Below are positions 1 to 8,612 of a DNA stretch of 64,000 nucleotides, piece by piece. The notes beneath the pieces were generated by a model. The model was not told the origin of the DNA and searched no databases. It saw nothing but the letters and a program-made list of their open reading frames with translations. The translations under genes and the position numbers were made by a program. The stretch is from contig NZ_JH650761.1 in NCBI RefSeq assembly GCF_000259195.1, forward strand, positions 164,600 through 228,599, given 5' to 3'. The stretch is from Pseudomonas donghuensis (GTDB lineage: Bacteria > Pseudomonadota > Gammaproteobacteria > Pseudomonadales > Pseudomonadaceae). How positions within the stretch are numbered: the first letter of the stretch is position 1; each line of letters begins with the position of its first letter.

Positions 1-589
1 CCAGCATCGCCGTGTGCCAGCTGACGAAGTCGATCAGCACGCCGGTGATCAAGCGTCCGCTCATGCCGCCAATGGCATTGCCACCGATGTACAGGCCCAT
101 GGCCAGGCCGATGTGCTGGGGGTGGATCTCTTCGCTGAGGTAAGTCATGGCCACCGCCGCCAGGCCGCTCAGCGACAGCCCGAGCAAGGCGCGGGTCAGC
201 AGTACGCCGTGCCAGCTGGGCATCAGGGCGCTGACGATGGTGCACAGCGCTGCGCAGAACAGGGCGAAGACCATTACCGGCTTGCGCCCTATGCGGTCGG
301 AAATCGGCCCGGTGATCAGCAACCCGAACGCCAGCATGCCGGTGGACACCGAGAGGATCAGGCTGCTTTGCGCGGCGCTGATCGAGAACTCCTGTGACAG
401 CAGCGGCATCATCGGCTGTACGCAGTACAGCAGGGCAAAGGTGGCAAAGCCGCCGCAGAACAGCGCCAGTACGGTGCGCAAAAAGGCCGGGGTGCCTTTT
501 TCGATCCAGCTTTCGTTGAGGGTGGCGACGATTTCGTCGAGCGGAGCAGGGGGCAGTTCGTGGGCGTGGGGCGCAACAGCAGTTTTCAC
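1..589 (-). CDS. MFS transporter (C-terminus outside the window)
   Basis: Major facilitator superfamily transporter of the inner membrane, truncated by the window edge so that only about the first 196 residues are present. The start is a GTG at 587-589 preceded by a GAGGT-like ribosome site. Visible are a soluble lead-in of about 40 residues, then hydrophobic helices, and the MFS signature between helices 2 and 3 (GPISDRIGRKPVMVF, about residues 98-112). The sequence resembles the YnfM/arabinose-efflux-like subgroup. It is divergent from a LysR gene, the usual layout for a regulator controlling an exporter; the substrate cannot be read from the sequence. Confidence 0.88.
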   Translation of the reverse strand, partial: MKTAVAPHAHELPPAPLDEIVATLNESWIEKGTPAFLRTVLALFCGGFATFALLYCVQPMMPLLSQEFSISAAQSSLILSVSTGMLAFGLLITGPISDRIGRKPVMVFALFCAALCTIVSALMPSWHGVLLTRALLGLSLSGLAAVAMTYLSEEIHPQHIGLAMGLYIGGNAIGGMSGRLITGVLIDFVSWHTAML

Positions 590-709
590 GGGTGACCTCG
601 GGGGCGCTACGGCCTGTCAGGCAGTGAAAAAAGCATATAGCTGGCTAATGATCATTTCCAATATATTGTTCGACCTGTTTAAGAGGTTTTACGACCTATT
701 GGAGCCGCC
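590..709. promoter_or_regulatory. Divergent promoter region between MFS and lysR genes
   Basis: A 120-base AT-rich region between two divergent genes. A GGAG ribosome site sits just before the LysR ATG at 710. The stretch 650-700 is clearly richer in A/T than its surroundings and holds two CGACCT copies about 20 bases apart. LysR proteins usually bind such shared regions and control both genes, but no specific operator can be assigned with confidence. Confidence 0.45.
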
Positions 710-1609
710 ATGGAATTGCGTCACCTGCGCTACTTCATCGCCGTCGCCGAAGAGCTGCATTTTGGCCGGGCGGCGCAGAACCTGGGGATTTCCCAGCCAC
801 CGTTGAGTCAGCAGATCCAGGCCCTTGAACAGGAGCTGGGGGCACGCTTGTTCGAGCGAACCAATCGTCGGGTCGAGCTCAGCGAGGCCGGGCGCCTGTT
901 CCTCGAAGAGGCACGGCTGGTGCTGGCGCAAGTCGACAAGGCTGCCGATGTCGCCCGGCGTGCGCAACTGGGTGAGCTGGGCGAGATGAAGATTGGCTTC
1001 ACTTCTTCGGCACCGTTCAACTCGAGCATTCCCAAGGCTATTCACGCGTTTCGTCAGCGCTTCCCGGCGGTGCACCTGAACCTCAAGGAAATGAGCAGCC
1101 GCGATGTCGCCGACGCCTTGCTCGACGAGTCGATCGAGGTCGGCCTGATGCGCCCCTTGGCCTTGCCTGAGAGCCTGAATGTCGTCGAGCTGTTTCGCGA
1201 GCCGCTGGTGGCGGTGATCAATGCTGCCCATCCGCTGGCGCAAGGCAGTGACGCCGGGGTGCACATGGCGGCCCTGGCCCAGGAGCCGTTCGTGTTTTTT
1301 CCGCGCAGTTACGGCAGTGGCTTGCACGCGCAGTTGCTGAGCCTGGCACGCCAGGCCGGGTTCAGTCCGCATTTTGCCCAGGAGGCGGGGGAGGCGATGA
1401 CCATCATCGGCCTGGTGGCGGCGGGGTTGGGGGTGTCGGTATTGCCGGCTTCGTTCCAGCGCATGCGCATCGACGGGGTGGTGTACCGGACCTTGCTCGA
1501 CGACGACGCGGTGACTGCCGTGTGGTTGGTGCAGCGCCGCGATGCGCCGTCGGCGATGGCCAGGGCCTTTGCCGAGCTGTTGACCCGCCAGGCCCTGGAA
1601 CGCAGCTGA
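710..1609 (+). CDS. LysR-family transcriptional regulator
   Basis: 299-residue LysR-type regulator. Residues about 4-60 form the winged helix-turn-helix (FGRAAQNLGISQPPLSQQI), followed by a linker helix and a substrate-binding domain from about residue 90 to the end. The length is normal. The N-terminus (MELRHLRYFIAVAEELHF) is close to the BenM/CatM/aromatic-response subgroup, but the ligand is unknown. It is divergent from the MFS gene and converges, with a one-base gap, on the last gene of the aryl polyene run. It most likely controls the MFS exporter; a role in the polyene operon, whose promoter is 19 kb away, is not supported. Confidence 0.93.
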   Translation: MELRHLRYFIAVAEELHFGRAAQNLGISQPPLSQQIQALEQELGARLFERTNRRVELSEAGRLFLEEARLVLAQVDKAADVARRAQLGELGEMKIGFTSSAPFNSSIPKAIHAFRQRFPAVHLNLKEMSSRDVADALLDESIEVGLMRPLALPESLNVVELFREPLVAVINAAHPLAQGSDAGVHMAALAQEPFVFFPRSYGSGLHAQLLSLARQAGFSPHFAQEAGEAMTIIGLVAAGLGVSVLPASFQRMRIDGVVYRTLLDDDAVTAVWLVQRRDAPSAMARAFAELLTRQALERS

Positions 1610-1610
1610 G

Positions 1611-2057
1611 TTACTGGACCTTGGCCAGGTCGCCCTTCAGCGCAACGCCAGCCATGATCGCGCCGGCGTGGCATTCGTAGGTGGTGGCGTCCTTGCGCTC
1701 GTTGCGCTTGTAGTAGCTGCTGATGTTGGTCACGGCGTTGGCGCCAACCTTGCGGGCGGCGTCCTGCATGGTCAGTAGCGCTGATTGCAGGGCCCATTCG
1801 CAGGCTGCTGCGTCCGTTTTGTTGAAGGCGTTGGTCTTCTTGTTGGTGACCGCTGCCGGGCTGACCACGGTGACCTTGCCCTTGGGCTGCACGCCGGCCA
1901 GGTAGAACTTCACCGAACCGTCGAGCTTGTTCTCGGCGGTCATCTGCGCCACGACTTTCTCGAACGGCAGGTAGTGGGTGGTGTCGCGGGCCTGGCTGAG
2001 GCCGGGCAGGGCGCAGAGCAGCAGGGCGGTGGTGGCGGTCCAGGTTTTCAGACGCAT
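1611..2057 (-). CDS. Small exported protein at the end of the aryl polyene run
   Basis: 148 residues with a signal peptide (hydrophobic residues 8-20, cleavage near SQA-RD). The body contains a YbjQ-like patch (ALLTMQDAARKVGANAVTNIS) followed by two conserved Cys residues, one in ACEW and one in YECHAG. Homologs are often labelled 'excinuclease ATPase subunit', which this protein cannot be: it has no ATPase motif and is exported. It lies 15 bases after a small lipoprotein gene and is the last leftward gene of the run, so co-transcription with the pigment genes is likely. Function unknown. Confidence 0.78.
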   Translation of the reverse strand: MRLKTWTATTALLLCALPGLSQARDTTHYLPFEKVVAQMTAENKLDGSVKFYLAGVQPKGKVTVVSPAAVTNKKTNAFNKTDAAACEWALQSALLTMQDAARKVGANAVTNISSYYKRNERKDATTYECHAGAIMAGVALKGDLAKVQ

Positions 2058-2072
2058 TATGTCGTTCCTTGA

Positions 2073-2516
2073 TTATTCAACAGTGTTCGAATGCTGTTCG
2101 CTGATGGCGCGCTGCACGATGTTCTGGGCTTCCAGCTTGTTCAGCTCTTGCAGGATGCTTTTGTCGAGGTTGTTCACCCAACGGTTGTAATTGCGGTGAA
2201 TCTTGCCGTCCTTGTAGCCCAGCTCGCGGCTGTCGCGGTAGTTGATGCGAAAGTTGCTGACGCTGTAGTGGATGTCGACGGCGGCATAGAAGGTATTGCG
2301 TACCAGGATGTCGGCCTGGATCAGGTTCGGGGTGACCTTGCGCGGGGTCCAGCCACGGTTGGCCACGGCCTTGAGGATGGCCTGCTGCACCTGCTCATGG
2401 TTGTAGTTGTGGCCGACTACAAGCTGCTCTTGTGGGGTCAGTACCGGTTTCGAGGTACAGCCAGCCAGGCCCGCAAGGGCCAGGCCGAGGACAGCGGCGC
2501 GAATCAATGAAGACAT
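2073..2516 (-). CDS. Small lipoprotein
   Basis: 147 residues with a clear lipoprotein signal (LALAGLAGC, lipidated Cys about residue 20). The mature part has the patterns VANRGWTPRKV and YRDSRELGYKDGKIH, typical of small outer-membrane lipoproteins found in many pseudomonads. It starts 25 bases after the last ketosynthase stop codon with a GGAGAGAAAGG ribosome site, so it probably belongs to the same transcript. No enzyme motif was seen. It may help anchor or move the pigment, but this is only inferred from position. Confidence 0.8.
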   Translation of the reverse strand: MSSLIRAAVLGLALAGLAGCTSKPVLTPQEQLVVGHNYNHEQVQQAILKAVANRGWTPRKVTPNLIQADILVRNTFYAAVDIHYSVSNFRINYRDSRELGYKDGKIHRNYNRWVNNLDKSILQELNKLEAQNIVQRAISEQHSNTVE

Positions 2517-2541
2517 TCCTTTCTCTCCAGCAGGTTTCAGG

Positions 2542-3768
2542 TCAGGTCCAGCGACGGAAAATCAGCGAGGTGTTGACCCCGCCAAAAGCGAAGTTGTTGT
2601 TCATCACATAGTCGTGACTCATGCTGCGAAACTCGCCGCACAAGTAGTCCAGCTCGCCGCAGCGCGGGTCGATGTGCTCAAGGTTGAGGGTGTGCACATA
2701 GCGGTCGCTGTTCATCATCTCGATGCTGAACCAGGACTCCAGCGCGCCGCAAGCGCCCAGGGTGTGGCCGAGGAAGCTTTTTTGCGAGCTGATCGGCATG
2801 CGTGGGCCAAACAGGCTGCTGGTGGCCAGGGTTTCGGCGATATCGCCCTGCTCGGTGGCGGTGCCATGACCGTTCACATAGCCGATGGCCTCCGGCGCCA
2901 GGTTGGCGTCTTGCAGTGCCAGCTCCATGGCCCGGCGCATGGTCGCCTGCTCCGGGCGAGTCGTGTGCTGGCCGTCGGCGTTACTGCCAAAGCCGACGAT
3001 CTCGGCGTAGATGTATGCGCCGCGGGCCTGGGCATGTTCCAGCTCTTCGAGCACCAGCATGCCCCCGCCTTCGCCGATCACCAGGCCGTCGCGGCCGCTG
3101 TCGTAAGGGCTGGGGCTGCTGTGCGGGGCATCGTTCTTCAGGCTGGTGGCGTACAGCGCGTCGAAGACCATGGCCTCGGTCGGGCACAGCTCTTCGGCGC
3201 CGCCAGCGAGCATCAGCGGCAGGCGGCCGAACTTGATCGCTTCATAGGCGTAGCCGATGCCCTGGCTGCCGCTGGTGCAGGCGCTGGAGGTGGGGATCAG
3301 GCGCCCGGTGAGACCGAAGAAAATGCTGATGTTGGCTGCCGTGGTGTGCGGCATCATCCGGACATAGGAGTTGGCGTTGAGGCCCTCGGCCACCGAGTTG
3401 AGCAGCATGTTGCCAAACGCCTTGATCTCGTCGGTGCTGCCGGTGGACGAACCGCAGGCCACGCCCATGCGCCCATCGCGGATTGACGGGTCATCGAGCA
3501 GGCCAGCATCGCGCAGGGCGTTCTGCGCTGCCGCCACGGCCAGGCGCGAGACCCGGCCCATGCTGCGCAGTTGCTTGCGGGTCCAGCCGGCGGGCACCTT
3601 GAAGTCATCGATGGGGCCGGCCAAGCGCGTGTTGAGCTCTTCGAAGCGGTCCCATTCGTCCATGCGGCGGATGCCGCTGCGGTTGCTGGCGAAGTTGCCG
3701 GCGATGCTCTGCCAGTCGCTGCCCAGCGAGGTGATACCGGCCATGCCGGTGACGACTACACGTTTCAT
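2542..3768 (-). CDS. apeR: Beta-ketoacyl-ACP synthase (ApeR type)
   Basis: 408-residue FabF-type ketosynthase that elongates the acyl chain on an acyl carrier protein. The Cys-His-His triad is intact: nucleophile Cys164 in TSSACTSGS, His301 in NGHGTA and His335 in LGHTLGACGA. The ATG at 3766-3768 shares one base with the apeQ stop codon and has GGAGG at a good distance; a GTG six bases upstream is too close to that site. It is the terminal ketosynthase in a gene order matching apeO-P-Q-R of known aryl polyene clusters. In those systems ApeR is needed with ApeO for chain building. Confidence 0.92.
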   Translation of the reverse strand: MKRVVVTGMAGITSLGSDWQSIAGNFASNRSGIRRMDEWDRFEELNTRLAGPIDDFKVPAGWTRKQLRSMGRVSRLAVAAAQNALRDAGLLDDPSIRDGRMGVACGSSTGSTDEIKAFGNMLLNSVAEGLNANSYVRMMPHTTAANISIFFGLTGRLIPTSSACTSGSQGIGYAYEAIKFGRLPLMLAGGAEELCPTEAMVFDALYATSLKNDAPHSSPSPYDSGRDGLVIGEGGGMLVLEELEHAQARGAYIYAEIVGFGSNADGQHTTRPEQATMRRAMELALQDANLAPEAIGYVNGHGTATEQGDIAETLATSSLFGPRMPISSQKSFLGHTLGACGALESWFSIEMMNSDRYVHTLNLEHIDPRCGELDYLCGEFRSMSHDYVMNNNFAFGGVNTSLIFRRWT

Positions 3769-4496
3769 CAGCACAGGCCTCCATTGACTGCCAGCACCTG
3801 GCGGGTGATGTAGGCGGCTTCGGCCGACATGAGGAAATTCACTGCGCCGGCGACTTCTTCCGGGGTGCCCATGCGCTGCACCGGGATCATTTTCAGCAGC
3901 TCTTCGACCGGCACGTGTTCATCCAGCATGGCCGTGTCGATCAGCCCCGGGGCGACGCAGTTGACGGTGATCTTGCGCTTGCCCAGCTCGATCGCCAGGG
4001 CCTTGGCCGCACCGATCACCCCGGCTTTGGAAGCGCTGTAGTTGACCTGGCCGCGGTTGCCGATCATCCCCGAAACCGAGGTGATGCACACAATGCGCCC
4101 GGCTTTGCGCCGACGGATCATCGGCATCATCAGCGGGTGCAGAACGTTGTAGAAGCCGTCGAGGTTGGTACGCAGTACCTGGTCCCAGTCTTCTTCGGTG
4201 AGGGCCGGGAAGGCGCCGTCGCGGGTCAGGCCGGCGTTGCAGACCACGCCGTAGTAGGCGCCGTGGGTTTCAACGTCATCAGTAAGGATGGCGGCGCAAG
4301 CGGCGCGATCGGCAACGTCGAACTGCAGCACGCGGGCTTGCTGGCCCAAGCCCCGGACTTCTTCTGCAACGGCGTCGGCTTCGTTGCGCCCGCTTCGGCA
4401 ATGCAGGACCAGGTCGAAACCGGCCCGCGCCAGGCGCAGGGCGATGGCCCGGCCTATGCCTCGGCTGGAACCGGTGACCAGGATGGTATCAGTCAT
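3768..4496 (-). CDS. apeQ: 3-ketoacyl-ACP reductase (ApeQ)
   Basis: 242-residue short-chain dehydrogenase of the FabG family that reduces the 3-keto group of the growing polyene with NADPH. Visible are the Rossmann motif GSSRGIG (residues 9-15), the NAG motif near residue 87, and the catalytic set Ser140, Tyr153 and Lys157 in YSASK. The ATG at 4494-4496 overlaps the end of apeP by 8 bases, implying coupled translation; a longer frame upstream lies entirely within apeP and is ignored. Length is normal for FabG. Confidence 0.94.
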   Translation of the reverse strand: MTDTILVTGSSRGIGRAIALRLARAGFDLVLHCRSGRNEADAVAEEVRGLGQQARVLQFDVADRAACAAILTDDVETHGAYYGVVCNAGLTRDGAFPALTEEDWDQVLRTNLDGFYNVLHPLMMPMIRRRKAGRIVCITSVSGMIGNRGQVNYSASKAGVIGAAKALAIELGKRKITVNCVAPGLIDTAMLDEHVPVEELLKMIPVQRMGTPEEVAGAVNFLMSAEAAYITRQVLAVNGGLC

Positions 4497-4959
4497 GGGG
4501 GGACTCCTCTGGGCCCGCTTCGGCCAGGTAACTGGCCGCCTGTGGCGGGCGAAAAACATTCAAACGGGCCGTGGCATGGATGCCCGGGCCACGCAGGTGA
4601 CACTCGAACACCCCCATGCCGTTGTCGTCTTCGAGCGACCGCAGGGCATGGATGCGCAAGTGGGCACCGGCAGGGAAATGTTCGACATTGCATTCGAATT
4701 TACGCGTGCCGAGCAAAAAGCCCAGCGCCACCGCCTGGCCTTGCTGGCGCGCGCGGCAACCGGCGTAGGCGGCCACGCTCTGGGCCATCAGCTCGATGCC
4801 GACCCAGGCCGGCAGGCTGCCGTCGGCGCGGTTGAACAGGCCGCCGGGGCGCACGGTCAGGTGGGTATGGATCTGCTCTTCATCGAAGGACTCGACCTGA
4901 TCGATGAGGATCATGTCGCCGGCATGGGGCAGCAGTTCGGCCAGTGGCCAGGTGATCAT
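4489..4959 (-). CDS. apeP: Hotdog-fold 3-hydroxyacyl-ACP dehydratase (ApeP)
   Basis: 156 residues with the pattern of ApeP-type FabZ-like dehydratases: LLPHAGDMILID at residues 9-20 with the likely catalytic His12, and GIELMAQSVAAYAG with Glu56 on the central helix. It would dehydrate the 3-hydroxyacyl-ACP to leave each new trans double bond. In studied aryl polyene systems this protein pairs with a second dehydratase, ApeI, which here is fused to the ligase. It overlaps apeO by 4 bases and apeQ by 8. Confidence 0.9.
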   Translation of the reverse strand: MITWPLAELLPHAGDMILIDQVESFDEEQIHTHLTVRPGGLFNRADGSLPAWVGIELMAQSVAAYAGCRARQQGQAVALGFLLGTRKFECNVEHFPAGAHLRIHALRSLEDDNGMGVFECHLRGPGIHATARLNVFRPPQAASYLAEAGPEESPHD

Positions 4960-6155
4960 GGGGTGTCTCCGAGAATCAGGCTGACGTTGTTGCCACCGAA
5001 GGCGAACGAGTTGCTCATCAGGCGTCGCGGGCCCTGGGCCGGCAGGCGCTGGCTGGCATCGACCAGGTTCAGGGCCGGCAGTTGTGGGTCATCCACACCA
5101 TCCCAGACATGCGGTGGCAAGCGCCCTTCGGTATTGTCGGCGGCCAGGCTCAACCAGCAGAACGCGGCTTCCAGGGCGCCAGCGGCACCCAGGGTATGCC
5201 CGGTCATCGGCTTGCTCGATGAGCAGGCCAGCTGGCTGCCAAACAGTTCATGCACGGCCAGGCTTTCCATGGCGTCGTTGTGTCGTGTGGCGGTGCCGTG
5301 CAGGTTCAGGTAGTCGATCTGTGCAGGTTGCAGGCGGGCATTGTCCAGCGCTTTGCGCATCGCCTGCAAGGCGCCTTTGCCGCTGGGCTCGGGGGCGGAG
5401 ATGTGATGCGCGTCCGAGCTGGCACCGGCACCGAGCAGGGCGATGCTGGCGCCTTCGTGGTTGGCTTCGCGGGTCATCAGAAACAGCGCCGCGGCTTCGC
5501 CGATGTTGATGCCGTTGCGGTTGACCGAGAACGGGTTGCAGCGCTCGGCGCTGACTGCTTCCAGGGCAGTGAAGCCGTTGAGGGTCAGCTTGCACAGGCT
5601 ATCCACACCACCGCAGATCACCGCGTCGCACACCCCCAGGTCCAACAGGCGCCGGGCACTCATCAAGGCCCGTGCACTGGAGGTGCAGGCGGTGGAAATC
5701 ACATAGGCCGGGCCGCTCAGCTGCAGCCAGTCGGCGAGAAAGTTGGCCGGGGCGCTGAGCTCCTGCTGGGCGTAGTCGTAGCTCGGCGGGAACTGCTGCT
5801 CACGCAGGTAGTGAGCGATGCTGTCGCTGGCTTCCTTGATGCCCGAGGTGCTGGTGCCCAGGACGATGCCGATGCGCTGGCGGCCAAAGCGGGCGATGGC
5901 CGCTTCGATCGCTGCGTCAATCTGCAGGCAGGCGACGTACAGCAGTTGGTTGTTGCGGCTGTGATGGGCCTGCAACGCGGCGGGCAAGCTTGGCAACTCG
6001 TCTTGTACGGCCGCCACCGGCAGACCGCGTTGCGGTACCCAGCCGTCCTCCACACGCATGCCTGAGCAGTCGCCGGCAAACAGCCGGCGGGCAACGTCGG
6101 CCTGGCCGCGCCCCAGGGCACAGACCAGGCCCAGGGCATTGAGATAAGCGGTCAT
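4956..6155 (-). CDS. apeO: Beta-ketoacyl-ACP synthase (ApeO)
   Basis: 399-residue ketosynthase with an intact triad: Cys157 in ISTACTSSA, His286 in NLHGTATRHND and His320 in TGHTLGAAGA. The LHGTATRHND block and the short N-terminus are typical of ApeO. In known systems ApeO forms a heterodimer with the chain length factor ApeC, which is encoded at the promoter end of this operon. It overlaps apeN (4 bases) and apeP (4 bases), the tight stop-start coupling seen through the operon. Confidence 0.92.
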   Translation of the reverse strand: MTAYLNALGLVCALGRGQADVARRLFAGDCSGMRVEDGWVPQRGLPVAAVQDELPSLPAALQAHHSRNNQLLYVACLQIDAAIEAAIARFGRQRIGIVLGTSTSGIKEASDSIAHYLREQQFPPSYDYAQQELSAPANFLADWLQLSGPAYVISTACTSSARALMSARRLLDLGVCDAVICGGVDSLCKLTLNGFTALEAVSAERCNPFSVNRNGINIGEAAALFLMTREANHEGASIALLGAGASSDAHHISAPEPSGKGALQAMRKALDNARLQPAQIDYLNLHGTATRHNDAMESLAVHELFGSQLACSSSKPMTGHTLGAAGALEAAFCWLSLAADNTEGRLPPHVWDGVDDPQLPALNLVDASQRLPAQGPRRLMSNSFAFGGNNVSLILGDTP

Positions 6156-6637
6156 GGCGTGTTCTCGCTGGGTAGTGGGCTGACTAGATAACGCAGGCCC
6201 CGGTCGAGGTTCAAGGTGAAGTCGTCGGCTTGTCGGTAGTCGACGCGCCAGCGTTCACCCAGCCAGCGCTGCTGGCCTAGCTGGCGGGCGCCGGGATAGA
6301 GCTGTTGCAGCTGTTCGGCAGGGGTCAGGGCGAACAGCAGGGCAGCGAACAGTTCGCGGGCCGCCGGGTTGGGCGGTAGCAGGCCGTCGGCTTGCCACTG
6401 GCCTTGATCGAGCAACTGCCGGGCTTGCGGAATACCCAGCAGATCCAGCAGCGACCAGCGCAGGTTGGTGTCCTCGCGCTGGATCACCAGCAACCAGTCC
6501 TGTCGCTGCCCGGCCTGTTCGCGCTGGATGTGCAACTGCAGCGGCAGGCTCAGCGGCGGTAACTGCACGGGCAGCGGCGCACGGCTGGCGCAGGCGCTCA
6601 GCAGGGCGAAGGCGAGGATCAGCAACAGGCGTTTCAT
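6152..6637 (-). CDS. apeN: DUF3261 lipoprotein (ApeN)
   Basis: 161 residues, starting at the ATG 6635-6637 that overlaps the methyltransferase stop codon by 4 bases. The first 16 residues form a lipoprotein signal (LLILAFALLSACAS, Cys about residue 16). The mature part has the DUF3261 layout (RWSLLDLLGIPQARQLL; later YPGARQLGQQRWLGERW). Family members occur in aryl polyene clusters next to the LolA-like and MMPL proteins and are thought to help pass the lipidated product to the outer membrane; no biochemical role is known to me. Confidence 0.85.
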   Translation of the reverse strand: MKRLLLILAFALLSACASRAPLPVQLPPLSLPLQLHIQREQAGQRQDWLLVIQREDTNLRWSLLDLLGIPQARQLLDQGQWQADGLLPPNPAARELFAALLFALTPAEQLQQLYPGARQLGQQRWLGERWRVDYRQADDFTLNLDRGLRYLVSPLPSENTP

Positions 6638-7368
6638 GCACTCGGCTCGGCTGGGTTCAAGGGTTTGCGGGCGACCACGTTGACCAGGGTCTCTTCGCGC
6701 TGGCCGACCGGTGGCGGCTTGCGCAGGCCAAAGCGTTCGAGCAGGCCGAAGTCGCTGGAACGGCTCCACCACAGGTACGGGTAAGAGACATTCTGCGCGC
6801 CAAATTCGAAACCCTGGTCGCGGAGCATCTGCAGGTACTGTTCGGCACTTTTCTGCACGTGCATGGGGTGGCGGAACAGCCAGCGAATCACCCAGGTGTC
6901 GATGTAGGCTTCGGTGGACTCGGCAAACAGCAGGTAGCCACCGGGCTTGAGTACCCGGTAGAACTCGGCCAGGGCTTTTTCCTGCTCGACCAGGTGGTGG
7001 AAGGTCTGGTGGCAGAAGAGGATATCGACGCTGCTGTCGGCAAACTGCAACGCCGCGCAGTCACTGCCGCGCAGCTCGACGTTCAGGCCCAGGCGGCCGG
7101 CCTCGGCCTGGCTCAGTTCAAGGCTGTGCGGGTCGGCGTCGGTACCCAGCAACCGGGCGGGGGCGAACACCTGCTGCAGGTACTGGAACGACTTGCCCTG
7201 GCCGCAGCCGGCATCGAGCAGCACGGGGGCACGGGGTGGTGCCTGGTCGAACAGCCGGCGCAGGTCGTTGATCGCTACGCGCAGCACATGATGCTGCCAG
7301 GTATGGCTGCGCAGGAACCAGAAGCCGAAACGGGTTTCCTCGACGTAGCTGTCGCTGAGGAATTTCAT
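6634..7368 (-). CDS. Class I SAM-dependent methyltransferase
   Basis: 244 residues with the Rossmann-type methyltransferase fold: motif I LLDAGCGQG at residues 50-58, an acidic residue in LLGTDADPHSLEL, and motif VDILFCHQTFHHL before ALAEFYRVLKPGGYLL. Aryl polyenes commonly carry a methylated aryl head group, so this is the best candidate for ring C- or O-methylation. It overlaps the flavoprotein gene before it and the apeN gene after it, both by 4 bases. The exact methylated position cannot be inferred. Confidence 0.88.
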   Translation of the reverse strand: MKFLSDSYVEETRFGFWFLRSHTWQHHVLRVAINDLRRLFDQAPPRAPVLLDAGCGQGKSFQYLQQVFAPARLLGTDADPHSLELSQAEAGRLGLNVELRGSDCAALQFADSSVDILFCHQTFHHLVEQEKALAEFYRVLKPGGYLLFAESTEAYIDTWVIRWLFRHPMHVQKSAEQYLQMLRDQGFEFGAQNVSYPYLWWSRSSDFGLLERFGLRKPPPVGQREETLVNVVARKPLNPAEPSA

Positions 7369-8612
7369 GCCGGCGTCCTGGCACAGACTTCGGCGAGCAT
7401 GCGCAGGCGCCGCTTGGGTTCGGCCACGAACGGGTTGCGTTGGTCCCAGGCGTAGCCGGCCAGGATCGAGCTGATCATCGCGCGGATTTCCGGCGAGCTG
7501 GCCGGGTGGTAGATGACGTCCTGGAAGCTGCCGTTGTACCAGCCTTCAACGTAGGCGCGGAAGGTGTCGACGCCACGCTTGAGCGGCTCGGCGAACTCGC
7601 TCTGCCAATCGACGCCTTCGCCCTGCAACTGGCGGTGCAGGACGCCGGCGGCCATGCTCGCCGAGCGCATGGCGATGGTCACCCCGGAGGAGAACACCGG
7701 GTCGAGGAATTCTGCGGCGTTGCCGAGCAAGGCGAAGCCCGGGCCGTGCAGGGTCTTGACGTTGGCCGAGTAGCCGCCGATGGTCCGCGCCGGGGTGTCC
7801 CACACGGCGTTGGCCAGGACCTTGGCCAGGCTTGGGGTCTGGGCGACGAAGTCCTTCAGGCAGGCATCCAGGTCGGCCGGCGCGGCGGCAAAGTGCTCGG
7901 CGGCGGCGACCACCCCCAGGGAACAGCGGCCGTTGCTGAACGGAATGGTCCAGAACCAGATATCCCGGTGCTGCGGATGGGTGGTGATGAGGATCTTTTC
8001 CCGGTCGAAGGCCGGGTGGTCGATGCGGTCTTCGATATGCGTGAACATCGCCTGGCGCACCGGGAAGTTCGACGGTGCTTCCAGGTCCAGCAGGCGCGGC
8101 AGCACGCGGCCATAGCCGCTGGCATCGAGGACGAATGAGGCTTCGACGCAGTACTCGCTGCCATCCAGGCGGCGCACGCGCACCTGCGGGCGCGGGCGCT
8201 CGAAGTCGGCGGCGATGATCTCTTCTTCGTAGCGGATTTCAACGCCCTGGGCCTCGGCCTGGTCGGCCAGCAGCTGGTCGAACTGGGCGCGTTGAACCTG
8301 GAAGGTGCTCGGCTTGCCATTGCTGAAGGTGTCGCCGAAATCGAAGGCGCTGTACTCATCGCCCCAGGCGAAGGCCGCGCCGTTCTTGCGCTGGAAACCC
8401 GCCGCTTCAAGGGCCGGGAGCATGCCGGCTTCTTCGACGAAGTCGATGCAATGCGACAACAGGCTTTCGCCGATGGAAAAACGCGGGAAGCGCTGGCGCT
8501 CGATGATCAGCACGTCGTGGCCGTTGCGCTTGAGCAAGGCCCCGGCGATGGCGCCGGACGGGCCGGCGCCGATAATCAATACCTGCCGTTGTTGCAGTTC
8601 AGGGTTCGGCAT
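7365..8612 (-). CDS. FAD-dependent oxidoreductase, tryptophan-halogenase-like
   Basis: 415-residue flavoprotein. Residues 15-24 hold the FAD motif GAGPSGAIAG, and FSIGES near residue 46 is typical of the halogenase/geranylgeranyl-reductase superfamily. Lys76 in FQRKNGAAFAWG is at the place where flavin halogenases keep an essential Lys. WFWTIP at residues 219-224 resembles the halogenase Trp-x-Trp-x-Ile-Pro motif, and LLGNAAEFLDPVFSSG binds the flavin phosphate. It could halogenate the aryl ring, as in xanthomonadins and some flexirubins, or hydroxylate it; sequence alone does not decide. It overlaps both neighbours (14 and 4 bases). Confidence 0.82.
   Translation of the reverse strand: MPNPELQQRQVLIIGAGPSGAIAGALLKRNGHDVLIIERQRFPRFSIGESLLSHCIDFVEEAGMLPALEAAGFQRKNGAAFAWGDEYSAFDFGDTFSNGKPSTFQVQRAQFDQLLADQAEAQGVEIRYEEEIIAADFERPRPQVRVRRLDGSEYCVEASFVLDASGYGRVLPRLLDLEAPSNFPVRQAMFTHIEDRIDHPAFDREKILITTHPQHRDIWFWTIPFSNGRCSLGVVAAAEHFAAAPADLDACLKDFVAQTPSLAKVLANAVWDTPARTIGGYSANVKTLHGPGFALLGNAAEFLDPVFSSGVTIAMRSASMAAGVLHRQLQGEGVDWQSEFAEPLKRGVDTFRAYVEGWYNGSFQDVIYHPASSPEIRAMISSILAGYAWDQRNPFVAEPKRRLRMLAEVCARTPA

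Noticed and set aside
1611..2057. Labelling this gene as an excinuclease subunit
   Set aside because: The protein is 148 residues, exported and has no Walker motif or zinc finger; such a name would be misleading.
2407..3486. Long rightward open frame opposite apeR
   Set aside because: It is antisense to a ketosynthase with intact active site, and its Ala/Val/Gly/His-rich composition is the usual mirror of a high-GC gene.
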